Shown: positions 8,128 through 16,254, counted from the stretch's first letter. The stretch: DNA of 24,561 nucleotides from JBGSKV01 sp041740975 (GCA_041740975.1 JBGSKV010000101.1:1-24561); one strand, 5' to 3'. Notes: generated by a model not told the origin, from the sequence alone. A program made the numbers and translations.

Positions 8128-8776
8128 ATTTGCCTTACTTTTGCTGATCGGACTGAGTGTCCCCTCTGTTGCAACGGCAGAGGTCCGCGTAGCTGGTCGT
8201 CATCTGATCATCTTTACTGCGCAGCCAGATGAGCTGTTCGGTAGCTATTTGTTAGGGATTGAAAATACCTCCAAAGAGTCGGCGAAGGATTCTTTAAAAA
8301 TCATGATCCCACTTGAGACCGTGGATTTTCGGGCCGTGGAAGGTGTGGACGCCGATCATTTAAAACTTTCCGAAAAGGGAAGTTTGACAATGGAACGTGA
8401 ATTTAAGGCAGGCATGAATTTTACGGGTTTGGATTTTTTAGTGAGTGCGCAGTTTGGTCGGGCCTCCATGACCTTTGTTCCGCCTTACCCCATTGAAGAA
8501 CTGAGCTTGCTAGTCCATCAAAGATCAAAGCTAAAAATTTCAGGATCGAATATTAAACTGGTAGGGACTATGGACTTACAGCAAGGAAAGTTTGATCGCT
8601 ACCTTTTGGAAAACATCCAGCCGGGCGTACATCTCCAGTTGGCAGTCGCGGGCATTCCGGTGAGTCGTACGCTTTTTTGGTGGATTGGGGGCGGGTTTGC
8701 AGCCATTCTCTTGATTGCAGTAGGTATATTTACAAAGCGCACATGGCCAACGAATATGGGTCGAGGAGAAGTTTAG
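8120..8776 (+). CDS. Unrecognised periplasmic protein with a C-terminal membrane anchor
   Basis: This is a 218-residue protein of unknown family. It starts with a signal peptide (MIKFALLLLIGLSVPSVATA), followed by a beta-rich periplasmic domain of about 160 residues and one C-terminal membrane helix (LFWWIGGGFAAILLIAVGIF) with a short charged tail inside. The GTG start at 8120 has GGAGG upstream and lies inside the stop region of the previous gene, so translation is likely coupled. An ATG at 8066 would destroy the signal peptide and is rejected. Its fixed place among ccm genes suggests a role in cytochrome c maturation at the periplasmic face. This is inference from context. Confidence 0.75.
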   Translation: MIKFALLLLIGLSVPSVATAEVRVAGRHLIIFTAQPDELFGSYLLGIENTSKESAKDSLKIMIPLETVDFRAVEGVDADHLKLSEKGSLTMEREFKAGMNFTGLDFLVSAQFGRASMTFVPPYPIEELSLLVHQRSKLKISGSNIKLVGTMDLQQGKFDRYLLENIQPGVHLQLAVAGIPVSRTLFWWIGGGFAAILLIAVGIFTKRTWPTNMGRGEV

Positions 8777-8777
8777 T

Positions 8778-9320
8778 ATGGCAAGCGTATTTATGAAGAC
8801 TTTGAGTGTGTTGATGGGGCTAGGCTTGGCATTATCCGTGTCGGCTCAAAAACCAGCAACCGAAAAAAAGCCGGTGGAGCTGAAAAAATTAGGAAATCCT
8901 GCAAAATCCATTATCGATACCACACCAAAAAAGCCGTCTGGTGATTTATTCAAAGCCAATAAGCTAACGTCGGACTCTGAAGAAGAAGTAAAGAAAAAGG
9001 CAGCTTCGGAAAAAACGAAGCAAAAGTCAGAAGAAAAGGCCGAAAAGGCTGACAAGACGAAAGAAAAAATGAAAGCTGAGAAGAAAGAAGCCAAAGAAGA
9101 TGCCAAAGCTGCTAGTGAAAATAAAGCGGAAGATTCCGGGATCAATAGTTCAGAAGTCGATTCACTCCTGGATGAAGGTAGCTTGGGCGAAAAAAAAGAT
9201 AGTGCCAAAAAACGTCGTCTTAAGCGTCGAGAAGCTAAAAAACTGGAAGCTGAAGGCAAAAAGTCCGATGCTCAAAACTCAAAAGGTCGAACGGCGATTG
9301 AAGAGGCAATGGACCTGTAA
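8778..9320 (+). CDS. Exported lysine/glutamate-rich low-complexity protein
   Basis: This 180-residue protein begins with a signal peptide ending LALSVSA before Gln. The rest is dominated by Lys, Glu, Ala, Ser and Asp, with long stretches of EKAEK/KEAKED type likely to form extended charged helices or stay disordered. No domain is recognisable. GAGGAGAA lies 7 bases before the ATG, and the gene follows the previous stop by 1 base, so it is the last gene of the haem/cytochrome c run. Its function is unknown. Confidence 0.75.
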   Translation: MASVFMKTLSVLMGLGLALSVSAQKPATEKKPVELKKLGNPAKSIIDTTPKKPSGDLFKANKLTSDSEEEVKKKAASEKTKQKSEEKAEKADKTKEKMKAEKKEAKEDAKAASENKAEDSGINSSEVDSLLDEGSLGEKKDSAKKRRLKRREAKKLEAEGKKSDAQNSKGRTAIEEAMDL

Positions 9321-9332
9321 CGCCATCACAAG

Positions 9333-9360
9333 TTGAACTTAGCGACTATGTCGCTTTCAA
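9333..9360. terminator. Possible hairpin between convergent genes
   Basis: TTGAA (9333-9337) and AGCGAC (9341-9346) pair with GTCGCT (9350-9355) and TTCAA (9356-9360), with a 3-base bulge and a TAT loop. It overlaps the stop codon of the minus-strand gene. It lacks a T run, so termination is uncertain. Confidence 0.35.
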
Positions 9361-9855
9361 TGACAAAGTCATTTCAAAGCGAGCGGCTACTTCATCTCCT
9401 AATTTATCCGGAACCTTAACTTCCATCAGAATTTTTTCCTCGACTCGTTCGCCGGTTGCCAGGGTTTTTTCGACCATGGCCGATATCTGCTGGCCTTGTG
9501 AACTATAAAAATAAGCATCACCTTCTATGCGCTTCAAAAACTCACCTTTGACATCTTTAAAAAGCAGCGAAACTTTCTTCTTGGATTTGCGAATCAAAAA
9601 GAAAGCCAGTGCACCTGCCGTTAAGTCAGCGCCTATGGCTAAAGCCCCGAAGTACATCGTCTTCAAATGATTGCGCGTGCCAAATCGCAAAGGAATTTTG
9701 ACGATAATATCGTTATCATCAAGCTTTATAAGTTGTGGGCGTACTTGATAGAGAAGGGGGATATTTTTGAAAGAATAGGCCCAAATCGCCAAAGTTTCCT
9801 TGGGCATGGGGCCGACTAGGTTTTTAAGCCTAGAGCTTAAGCGGTTTCGTAGCAC
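9346..9855 (-). CDS. DUF4442-like hotdog-fold protein (possible thioesterase)
   Basis: This 169-residue protein has the core NHLKTMYFGALAIGADLTAGALAFFLIRKS (about 62-91), typical of DUF4442/YiiD-C hotdog proteins, some of which act on acyl-CoA or acyl-ACP thioesters. The middle of the fold and the length fit; no catalytic residue can be named with confidence. The GTG start at 9855 has GGAAAGAG upstream. The gene is divergent from the nitronate monooxygenase-like gene, with 94 bases between them. Confidence 0.75.
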   Translation of the reverse strand: MLRNRLSSRLKNLVGPMPKETLAIWAYSFKNIPLLYQVRPQLIKLDDNDIIVKIPLRFGTRNHLKTMYFGALAIGADLTAGALAFFLIRKSKKKVSLLFKDVKGEFLKRIEGDAYFYSSQGQQISAMVEKTLATGERVEEKILMEVKVPDKLGDEVAARFEMTLSLKAT

Positions 9856-9886
9856 TCTTGAAACTCTTTCCGTGAGTGTTCTAAAA

Positions 9887-9903
9887 TAAGAGTCATGCTC
9901 TTA
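9887..9903. promoter_or_regulatory. Short perfect inverted repeat in a divergent intergenic region
   Basis: TAAGAG (9887-9892), 5-base spacer, CTCTTA (9898-9903). Its place between two divergent genes fits an operator, but it is short and no regulator gene is adjacent. Confidence 0.3.
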
Positions 9904-9949
9904 GACTTCTGTTATTCTATAGAAATGTTTGTGAGGTCGCTAGTTCATT

Positions 9950-10906
9950 ATGTCGAAATTTTCCGATCGAGTTGGAGTTAAATATCCGATCATCTGTGGG
10001 GCCATGTACCCTTGTAGCAATCCCGAACTTGTCGCCGCGGCTTCGGAAGCCGGTGGTATCGGCATTGTGCAACCTGTTTCCCTCTCATTTGTCCATGGTC
10101 ACGATTTTCGTGAAGGTTTGCGCTATATTCGCACTCTGACTCGAAAACCAATAGGTCTTAATCTTTTGGTGGAGCAATCATCAAAGGTTTATCAAGATCG
10201 CAATAAAAAATGGTTGGAAATAGCGTTGGACGAAGGCGTTCGTTTTTTTGTCACTGCCCTTGGCAATCCCAACTGGGTCGTCGAGCTTGTGCATGCCCAA
10301 GGTGGTCTTGTGTTTCATGATGTTACGAATCGTACGTGGGCCGAAAAAGCCTTAAAATCAAACGTGGATGGCTTCATCTGTGTGAACAATCGAGCGGGTG
10401 GACATGCCGGTCAACTGAGTCCCGAACAATTAATGTCGGACCTGAAGAGTTTCGGCAAACCATTGATTTGTGCGGGCGGCGTCAGCACCTCCACAGACTA
10501 CCGAGCGGCCATGCAGATGGGTTATGCTGGGGTACAACTGGGAACTCGCTTTATTGCATCCGCCGAATGCCAAGCGCATGACGATTACAAAAGAGCGATC
10601 GTTGACGCCAAACCTGAAGATATCGTTTTGACCGACAAGATATCCGGCGTTCCGGTTGCCGTGATCAACACACCTTATATCCAAAGCATTGGGACCAAAG
10701 CGGGGCCCGTTCAACGTTGGCTTTTACGAGGTCGTAAAACCAAGCATTGGATGCGCATGATTTATATGTTGAAGGCAACTTGGCAGCTAAAACATTCCCA
10801 TTTGAAGGGAAGCAATTACAAAGATTATTTTCAAGCTGGCAAAAGTGTTGGCGGCATTCACAAAGTTGAGACCGTCAAAGACATCATTCAAGGTTTGGTA
10901 AAGTAA
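9950..10906 (+). CDS. Nitronate monooxygenase / 2-nitropropane dioxygenase-family flavoprotein
   Basis: This 318-residue protein is a TIM-barrel FMN protein. It has the N-terminal YPIICGAM strand, AASEAGGIGIV, the GGHAG motif with His152 (the catalytic base in class I nitronate monooxygenases), and the phosphate-binding region AGGVST (175-180) and GVQLGTRFI (194-202). Known members oxidise alkyl nitronates or act as enoyl reductases (FabK-like), so the true substrate is open. It stands alone and is divergent from the DUF4442-like gene. The family is sure; the reaction is inferred. Confidence 0.88.
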   Translation: MSKFSDRVGVKYPIICGAMYPCSNPELVAAASEAGGIGIVQPVSLSFVHGHDFREGLRYIRTLTRKPIGLNLLVEQSSKVYQDRNKKWLEIALDEGVRFFVTALGNPNWVVELVHAQGGLVFHDVTNRTWAEKALKSNVDGFICVNNRAGGHAGQLSPEQLMSDLKSFGKPLICAGGVSTSTDYRAAMQMGYAGVQLGTRFIASAECQAHDDYKRAIVDAKPEDIVLTDKISGVPVAVINTPYIQSIGTKAGPVQRWLLRGRKTKHWMRMIYMLKATWQLKHSHLKGSNYKDYFQAGKSVGGIHKVETVKDIIQGLVK

Positions 10907-10912
10907 GCAGTC

Positions 10913-10960
10913 ATTCAGAGCGCTCGGCGTGCTTCGCACTTGATGCGAAGAATCTCCTGC
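10913..10960. repeat. Interspersed repeat, copy 1 (with an insert)
   Basis: ATTCAGAGCGC at 10913-10923 and GCGAAGAATCTCCTGC at 10945-10960 are the same two blocks found together at 10990-11017, here split by 21 bases rich in TTCGC. It resembles intergenic repeat families of the TTCTGAGCG...GCGAAGAATC type seen in many genomes. Confidence 0.6.
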
Positions 10961-10989
10961 CTCTCTCCCTCGCCGGCTCGGCAGACACG

Positions 10990-11017
10990 ATTCAGAGCGC
11001 AGCGAAGAATCTCCTGC
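10990..11017. repeat. Interspersed repeat, copy 2 (compact)
   Basis: ATTCAGAGCGC, one base, then GCGAAGAATCTCCTGC: the same blocks as copy 1 without the insert. Both lie between the flavoprotein and the histidine kinase genes (10907-11131), where I see no gene. Confidence 0.6.
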
Positions 11018-11131
11018 ATTAACCATCTAATATAACTGATATTTATAAGCTATCTCGCCCTCCCTCATTATCTTTCTCTCATAACCGCCGAAACCCCATA
11101 AGTCGACCTGACATTATGGAGTTACAGACAA

Positions 11132-12280
11132 ATGAAGGCAAAGGCCAAAGCGAAACCCGCGATGAAAGCCAAAAAGGAAAAACCTGGCGATCAAATTGCT
11201 TTTCTTGAACGCATCAAAGCAGAATGGCTTGCAACGATCGACGCATTGGTTGATCCCCTCATGATTATCGATCAAGATTACACCGTACGCAAAGCGAACA
11301 AAGCGCTTGCGACACTTTCTAATAAAAAAGCCAAAGATGTGATTGGTAAGAAGTGTTACGAAATGTTCGCGGATCGTTCGTCGCCGTGCACAGGTTGTAA
11401 ACTTGGCTCCAATATCAATGGCCAAAACCAGCAATTTCATTTGGAAGGTATTCGCGGCAAAAAATATTTTGAAGTGACCTCACAGCCTATTGAGATCGAA
11501 GGTGAGCACAATGTTGTGCATATTTATCGCGACCGAACGGAACATCGCAAGATGGCGAATCAACTTTTGCAGAAAGAAAAACTCGCCTCGATTGGTTTAT
11601 TGGCTGGTGGTATCGCCCATGAGTTAAATAACCCAATTGGGGGCATACTTGTCTTCTCGCAAATGCTTTTGCGTGAAACTTCCGAAAGTGCCAGTCACTT
11701 TCAAGACCTTAAAGAAATTGAAGAAGCCGCCAAACGTTGTCGCGATATCGTTCGCAACCTTCTCGACTTCGCTCGCAAAAGCCCAGGCGAGGATTCGGGG
11801 GCGCTCTCAGAGGTCGACGTTCAGGATGTTTGTCAGAAGGCTCTCAAGTTCGCCAAGCTTGGTTTCAAATCGAAAAAAATTAATATCGTCGAAGACTGGG
11901 GCAAGCAACCTCTCAAAGCGATGGCTAACGCCAACAAACTTACGCAGGTTTTTCTAAATCTGCTTCAGAATGCCGAACAAGCTATTGGCGATAAAAAGGG
12001 AACAATCAAAATTAACGGTCAAATTGATGAACTTTCTGGCCAACTGAGCGTTTGTATTAGTGATACGGGCATGGGTATCGAGCCAAAGAACCTGAAGAAA
12101 ATTTTTGATCCATTCTTTACAACTAAAGATCCGGGCAGTGGAACTGGTCTGGGATTAAGTATTTGTTACAACATCATAGAAGAACTGGGTGGCCACATCG
12201 ACGTGGAGTCCGAAAAAGGCGAGGGAACCAAGTTTACCGTCAAAATTCCCTTGCGCGACGCCGCACAGAAATCGGCCTAA
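11132..12280 (+). CDS. Soluble PAS-domain sensor histidine kinase
   Basis: This 382-residue protein has no membrane segment. After a Lys/Ala-rich start comes a PAS domain (about 28-135), holding Cys75 and the pair Cys86-x2-Cys89 in SPCTGC, a motif seen in some deltaproteobacterial PAS domains that could bind metal or sense redox. A HisKA domain follows with phospho-acceptor His163 in GGIAHELNNPIGG, then a HATPase domain with N box NLLQNAEQ (276-283), DTGMGI (311-316) and GTGLGLS (337-343). All catalytic motifs are intact. No response regulator is adjacent. GGAG lies about 10 bases before the ATG. The next gene starts 12 bases on, so the two form an operon. Confidence 0.93.
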   Translation: MKAKAKAKPAMKAKKEKPGDQIAFLERIKAEWLATIDALVDPLMIIDQDYTVRKANKALATLSNKKAKDVIGKKCYEMFADRSSPCTGCKLGSNINGQNQQFHLEGIRGKKYFEVTSQPIEIEGEHNVVHIYRDRTEHRKMANQLLQKEKLASIGLLAGGIAHELNNPIGGILVFSQMLLRETSESASHFQDLKEIEEAAKRCRDIVRNLLDFARKSPGEDSGALSEVDVQDVCQKALKFAKLGFKSKKINIVEDWGKQPLKAMANANKLTQVFLNLLQNAEQAIGDKKGTIKINGQIDELSGQLSVCISDTGMGIEPKNLKKIFDPFFTTKDPGSGTGLGLSICYNIIEELGGHIDVESEKGEGTKFTVKIPLRDAAQKSA

Positions 12281-12292
12281 GGATAACTGAGA

Positions 12293-14731
12293 ATGCCCGT
12301 GACCTTCAAAATTACGCGTTTCCTTTCGGCAGCATACTTCATTGGTGCCCTGGTGGCTTTATGCTGGCTGTTGATCAATGGCAGCACGCAACTTCTAGAA
12401 AGTCTAGGCATGCCTAATCTGGCATTGCATGTTGGTGGCGTCATCATGGCGGCCATTGCCGGGCAACTTGCCGTTATGCACTTGGCCTACATTGGCCGTA
12501 AAAACCCATTGATTCGTTACTATCTAGTGATGTGCTTGGCCAATTCGGCTTTAAGTTTGTCGCTCATGTATGTTTCTATCTATCCAGCACCGTCTATGTT
12601 TCAAAACGCGCTTTTAGGATTCTGGGGCGTTTGCCATGTTGCCATCTATCTATCGATGATGCTGTGCTGCAGTACTTATTTTCAGCTGCCGCAACAGTGG
12701 CGAAACATGCTTCCCATCACTTTGACGGCGCTACTTGTATCATTGGGAGTGGGGATTTACTTCGGAAATCCTCTTGCCGAGAAAATCGCACTCACCAGCA
12801 AGTTTTCTGTTTTGCGCGAAATTTTCTTAGCTTTAGGCATCGGCACGATTTACTTTATGACGGGCTTGTTCCGTCCATTCAAACTTGCCGAACGTTTTTC
12901 GGCATCCGTACAACAACGCTTTCTCCTCTCGCCCAATAGCAACCTTCACAAGGCTCTCGTATTTGTCGATTTTAATACGGCATTGGTCATGGGCGCTTTA
13001 GGCGTAGGAATGGTGTGGTACAGTAATAGTTTCAGTATAGGCGTCATCAGTTTGAGTTCGATCGGCGTGCTGTATTCTCTACTCTCTCAGCTTTACGAAC
13101 AACACCAGGACAAGAACTTCAAAGGCAATGTTTTCACACGAAATGCCGCAGTTTTTCACGATAAGTATCTCGCGGCCACGGGCATGAAGTCCGCAGTCGT
13201 GGGCAATAAAACCGCTACCTTTGTCATTGATCACGATCCCTTCCATAAGTTTACAAAAGAACTACCTGCGAGCCTTGTCCAAATCCGCAACGAAGAAGTT
13301 ATGAAATGTGTAGACATGGTCCTTGGTGACAAGCAAGTGCATGGTCAATTTATCAATAATCAGATCTATGGGGCTATCAATCCTGAGTTTAGCGAGAGAC
13401 CTTGCGTTGACTCGCTTCTGACATTTGCTTGTTTGTTTCTGGACGCTTCGCCGCTCATTGAAAGAAAACTGACGAGTCTCTTCGATGTTCTACCTATTAT
13501 CGACCCAGAACTTCATTCACTCATTAGTGAGTCAGAAGACTTTCGACGACTCTTTAATAAAAATGACTGGTTCTACTATTTCAATTATCGTTGGGTGGAC
13601 CAGTGGATAGCCGTACAAGGAGAAAAGTCTCAATACCGCGTGAACCTCAATACTTTGCCGATTTCGGACTTCATCCATATCCATCGTCAACTCAGCGACG
13701 AATCCGCTGACACTCAGCATATTATCATTGGGGAAGAAGCGCGCGAACGATTGATGTTCGAAGCTCCGGCCATTGGCGAAAGACTAAAGCCATATCCCAT
13801 TCGCGTCGAAGAACGCGAAATCATCGTCTTTGTCATTGACCTTGAAACTCTCATCGTGATGTTGGATCAATATTTTGATCTCAATAATGTTCGGGAACGC
13901 TTGCGGGATTACCCGCCGGGCGAAGAAAATATGAAGATTCTTGAAATCTGCGACACGCAAGTTCGGGCTATGCACAGAATTGGCGATTTAAAGGAGCTTG
14001 TCAAAAGCATGATGAATCATGCGTGGCATGGTTTTATCGAGAAGGGGCGTGTTCTTAAGCTTATTTCATCCATTTCAGGCCGGGCGAAAGACATCATGTC
14101 TGATGGCAAACAATTGCCAGCAGATTTCTCGGCGTTACTCCTCGAAGCCGTACAAAAGGTGGGCTATCCTAGTCAGCTTCTCCACTCGGCTCAGATGCAA
14201 AAACTAGCCCTCCGTGATCGCCGTCAAATACTACAAGTCGCGGGAAATTCGGGACACGTTCGCTTTGTCGAGGCCTGGGTTTATCTGTCGAACCTGCAAG
14301 CGCATATGTATCCGGAAGAAGCGATCCAAGAAATCGTTCACTTCTTGTTGGCGATTCCTTCGAAACCTGCTCTAGCCGCGCACCCCGTAGTTCATTTCAA
14401 AGGAATCGATTGCCTTGTGAACTTAGCCAAAGATTCTTTGATTATGGATGGCGCGACCCTGGAAAGACTATTGGCGAGCAGCATGGTTTGGGCTTGCAAT
14501 AGCCGCTTCTCACCACGTGCTTGCTCGTTACTTTTAGATGGAATGATTTATCTACTGCATTGCCGCCAAGGCACATTTTCTATACCTGAAAAAGAGTTGG
14601 CTTATTTTCAAAGTTATCTTGCCGATCTCAGGGCGAGTGGCCGCATTCCTGCAACAGAGCTTGATCGCATTCAAGTCCGCTACCGCAAACTTTTGGAAAA
14701 ACTCTCTCGCCAGACTGGCTTCGCTGCTTAA
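12293..14731 (+). CDS. Large unrecognised membrane protein, about eight N-terminal helices plus cytoplasmic domain
   Basis: This 812-residue protein belongs to no family that I can name. Hydrophobic segments lie at about 9-29, 43-68, 73-97, 101-130, 139-158, 177-193, 222-246 and 247-268, like the sensory membrane modules of bacterial signalling proteins. The remaining ~540 residues are soluble; the last part (about 560-812) is helix-rich and may be an alpha-helical repeat scaffold. No kinase, cyclase or phosphatase motif was found. AAGGA overlaps the kinase stop, and the ATG is 12 bases after it, so the two are co-expressed. The likely role is a membrane sensor or platform for the soluble kinase, inferred from context alone. 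Confidence 0.82.
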   Translation: MPVTFKITRFLSAAYFIGALVALCWLLINGSTQLLESLGMPNLALHVGGVIMAAIAGQLAVMHLAYIGRKNPLIRYYLVMCLANSALSLSLMYVSIYPAPSMFQNALLGFWGVCHVAIYLSMMLCCSTYFQLPQQWRNMLPITLTALLVSLGVGIYFGNPLAEKIALTSKFSVLREIFLALGIGTIYFMTGLFRPFKLAERFSASVQQRFLLSPNSNLHKALVFVDFNTALVMGALGVGMVWYSNSFSIGVISLSSIGVLYSLLSQLYEQHQDKNFKGNVFTRNAAVFHDKYLAATGMKSAVVGNKTATFVIDHDPFHKFTKELPASLVQIRNEEVMKCVDMVLGDKQVHGQFINNQIYGAINPEFSERPCVDSLLTFACLFLDASPLIERKLTSLFDVLPIIDPELHSLISESEDFRRLFNKNDWFYYFNYRWVDQWIAVQGEKSQYRVNLNTLPISDFIHIHRQLSDESADTQHIIIGEEARERLMFEAPAIGERLKPYPIRVEEREIIVFVIDLETLIVMLDQYFDLNNVRERLRDYPPGEENMKILEICDTQVRAMHRIGDLKELVKSMMNHAWHGFIEKGRVLKLISSISGRAKDIMSDGKQLPADFSALLLEAVQKVGYPSQLLHSAQMQKLALRDRRQILQVAGNSGHVRFVEAWVYLSNLQAHMYPEEAIQEIVHFLLAIPSKPALAAHPVVHFKGIDCLVNLAKDSLIMDGATLERLLASSMVWACNSRFSPRACSLLLDGMIYLLHCRQGTFSIPEKELAYFQSYLADLRASGRIPATELDRIQVRYRKLLEKLSRQTGFAA

Positions 14732-14769
14732 GAAGTTTTCGATTTTCCCCCTATCGCCCATATATCTGA

Positions 14770-14783
14770 CAGGCACCTGCCTG
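14770..14783. repeat. Short palindrome CAGGCA-CC-TGCCTG
   Basis: A perfect 6-bp inverted repeat with a 2-base centre, 38 bases after the stop of the 812-residue protein gene. No T run follows, so it is a weak terminator candidate; it may be an operator or a repeat remnant. Confidence 0.35.
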
Positions 14784-14881
14784 AATCTATTCGCTTTTTA
14801 GCTGGCATGGACCTTGCTCTAGACGACCTTACAACGGTAGATGTGGTCAGAAAAACTGAATACGGATTGAAGGAGTTTCGC

Positions 14882-15439
14882 ATGCGTAAGGTAGCTTTAG
14901 CAGTAGCAGCAGCAGGTTTTATGATGGGTTGTGGTGTTAACAATGATTCTAGCAGCGCGAAAGTAGTTGCGACTGAAGATAGTGGAGAAACCTACACTGT
15001 ATACATTAGCGAATTTGATAATCTAGATGGTTTTAAAACACAAGGCGCTCGTAATAAAGCCATGGCGCAACTTTTGAATTTAACGATAGCTGCGAATGAA
15101 GAAGCTAAGTCAATGTATTCTGATATATTGAAAAAAGGCCTGGTAGAAGGTCGCAAGCTTACGACCGACACAGAGTGCCGTCGCATTATGGAAGATGAGT
15201 TCGGTGAAGACGGTTTGACAGTTTACACTTTCGGTTTCAATGTAGAGTCGGGAAGCTATATCGACAATGACGATTTGACTGACGAAGGTATTGAGCTACA
15301 CTATGATGGTTCGATGTTCCGCAGAATGGCTATCAAAGTTCTTTATGATGTAAACCCAGTTAAGAACGGTAAAGTCTCCATGGAAGGTGTTAAAATCCTT
15401 AAAGTGAAATTTATCGCTCAAGACTCGACTCCTTGCTAA
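14882..15439 (+). CDS. Predicted lipoprotein of unknown function
   Basis: This 185-residue protein has a lipoprotein signal, MRKVALAVAAAGFMMGC, with Cys17 as the lipidation site, followed by a Ser/Asn-rich linker and an acidic domain with no recognised motif (TVYISEFDNLDGFKTQGARN...). It ends with a cysteine, Cys185. The start at 14882 is chosen because AAGGAG lies 7 bases upstream and it gives a clean signal peptide; an in-frame ATG at 14807 would bury it. A strong terminator follows, so it is a single-gene unit on its 3' side. The acid-rich composition fits an envelope protein; no function can be assigned. Confidence 0.82.
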   Translation: MRKVALAVAAAGFMMGCGVNNDSSSAKVVATEDSGETYTVYISEFDNLDGFKTQGARNKAMAQLLNLTIAANEEAKSMYSDILKKGLVEGRKLTTDTECRRIMEDEFGEDGLTVYTFGFNVESGSYIDNDDLTDEGIELHYDGSMFRRMAIKVLYDVNPVKNGKVSMEGVKILKVKFIAQDSTPC

Positions 15440-15463
15440 TTCCTCAATATGGCTCCTTTTACG

Positions 15464-15495
15464 AAACCCCAGTCTTAGGACTGGGTTTTTTTTTT
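15464..15495 (+). terminator. Rho-independent terminator after the lipoprotein gene
   Basis: CCCAGTC (15468-15474), loop TTAG, GACTGGG (15479-15485), then ten T (15486-15495). A textbook intrinsic terminator. Confidence 0.92.
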
Positions 15496-15532
15496 CTCTC
15501 ATATCCACCAGAAGCAATATAAAGGTGGTAGG

Positions 15533-15562
15533 GGTTGACAAAACCCGCTGCTTAATTAATAA
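15533..15562 (+). promoter_or_regulatory. Sigma-70-type promoter with an embedded shared motif
   Basis: TTGACA (15535-15540) is a perfect -35 box; TAATAA (15557-15562) is a fair -10 box 16 bases on. The sequence GGTTGACAAAACCCGC (15533-15548) recurs with one change at 23271-23286, before another exported-protein gene. GGGTT/AACCC around the -35 box form a small inverted repeat (15532-15546), and CTGCT/AGCAG (15548-15552, 15565-15569) form another downstream. Confidence 0.6.
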
Positions 15563-15591
15563 TCAGCAGGACTAAACCCACGAGGTTACCT

Positions 15592-16254
15592 ATGTTTCTC
15601 ACATCCTTGCCATTCAAGCTTTTCCTGACATTGGGATTTTTACAGTTCGCCTTGGCAAGTGGTGCGCAGTCCTACGATTCACTAAAGGTGGTTGGCATCA
15701 TAGGTTTACCAACGCCTGGTCTCGCCGACACCGGCGTCGCCGTCTTAAAAGATAAAACGGGTAAAAGTATCGTGGCGAAAGTGGGACGAAAAATCCCGGG
15801 CCATGACGACTTAACACTCGTTAGCATTCATGAAAAAAGCGTCAAAGTTCGGCAAGCGTCAGGCAGTGAGTTTAGCTTGCTTTGGATCTCTGGTGAACCA
15901 TCGGTCGCGTCAGCAAGTCGATCAGCACCATCCTATGATAGTTACGACCCAGAGCCGGTGTCTGATTTGGAAATTCAAGAATTTATGGAAGATGTGCCCA
16001 TGGAGCCTCAAGGAAAAAGTGAATCTTTCAAGCAGTTGAATATCAAAAATAGAAACCAACTTCCCTCAACAGGTACCATCGAAAAAACAGAAGCTGTGCA
16101 ATACTGGGAGCGACAAATCAATCAACCGCCACCAGGTCAAGAGCAAAACTCCAATATTCCGGCTGGCGTAAGAAACAGTAAACAACGCCCAACCCGTAGT
16201 TTTATGGATCTCAATAAAAAGTCACTGCAGCAAATTGATAAATCAAATCGATAA
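15592..16254 (+). CDS. Exported protein with a GspC/PilP-like HR domain
   Basis: This 220-residue protein has a signal peptide (about 1-25) and then a compact domain (about 30-98) with the pattern LKVVGIIG...GVAVLKD..GKSIVAKVGRKIPGHDDLTLVSIHEKSVKVRQASG. This fits the homology region shared by type II secretion GspC and type IV pilus PilP, which links the outer-membrane secretin to the inner-membrane platform. The second half is Pro/Gln/Asn-rich and likely disordered. No other secretion or pilus assembly gene lies beside it. The domain call is by eye and moderate. It converges with the lipoprotein at 16275-17729, only 20 bases away. Confidence 0.7.
   Translation: MFLTSLPFKLFLTLGFLQFALASGAQSYDSLKVVGIIGLPTPGLADTGVAVLKDKTGKSIVAKVGRKIPGHDDLTLVSIHEKSVKVRQASGSEFSLLWISGEPSVASASRSAPSYDSYDPEPVSDLEIQEFMEDVPMEPQGKSESFKQLNIKNRNQLPSTGTIEKTEAVQYWERQINQPPPGQEQNSNIPAGVRNSKQRPTRSFMDLNKKSLQQIDKSNR

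Noticed and set aside
8846..9259. A Ser/Phe-rich minus-strand open frame
   Set aside because: It is the antisense of the Lys/Glu-rich exported protein; AAA and GAA codons read as TTT and TTC.
10913..11017. A tRNA or structured RNA in the intergenic repeat region
   Set aside because: The blocks are two copies of an interspersed repeat; no cloverleaf can be drawn.
14807..14881. N-terminal extension of the lipoprotein at 14882
   Set aside because: The extension has no ribosome site and hides a clean lipoprotein signal that follows AAGGAG.
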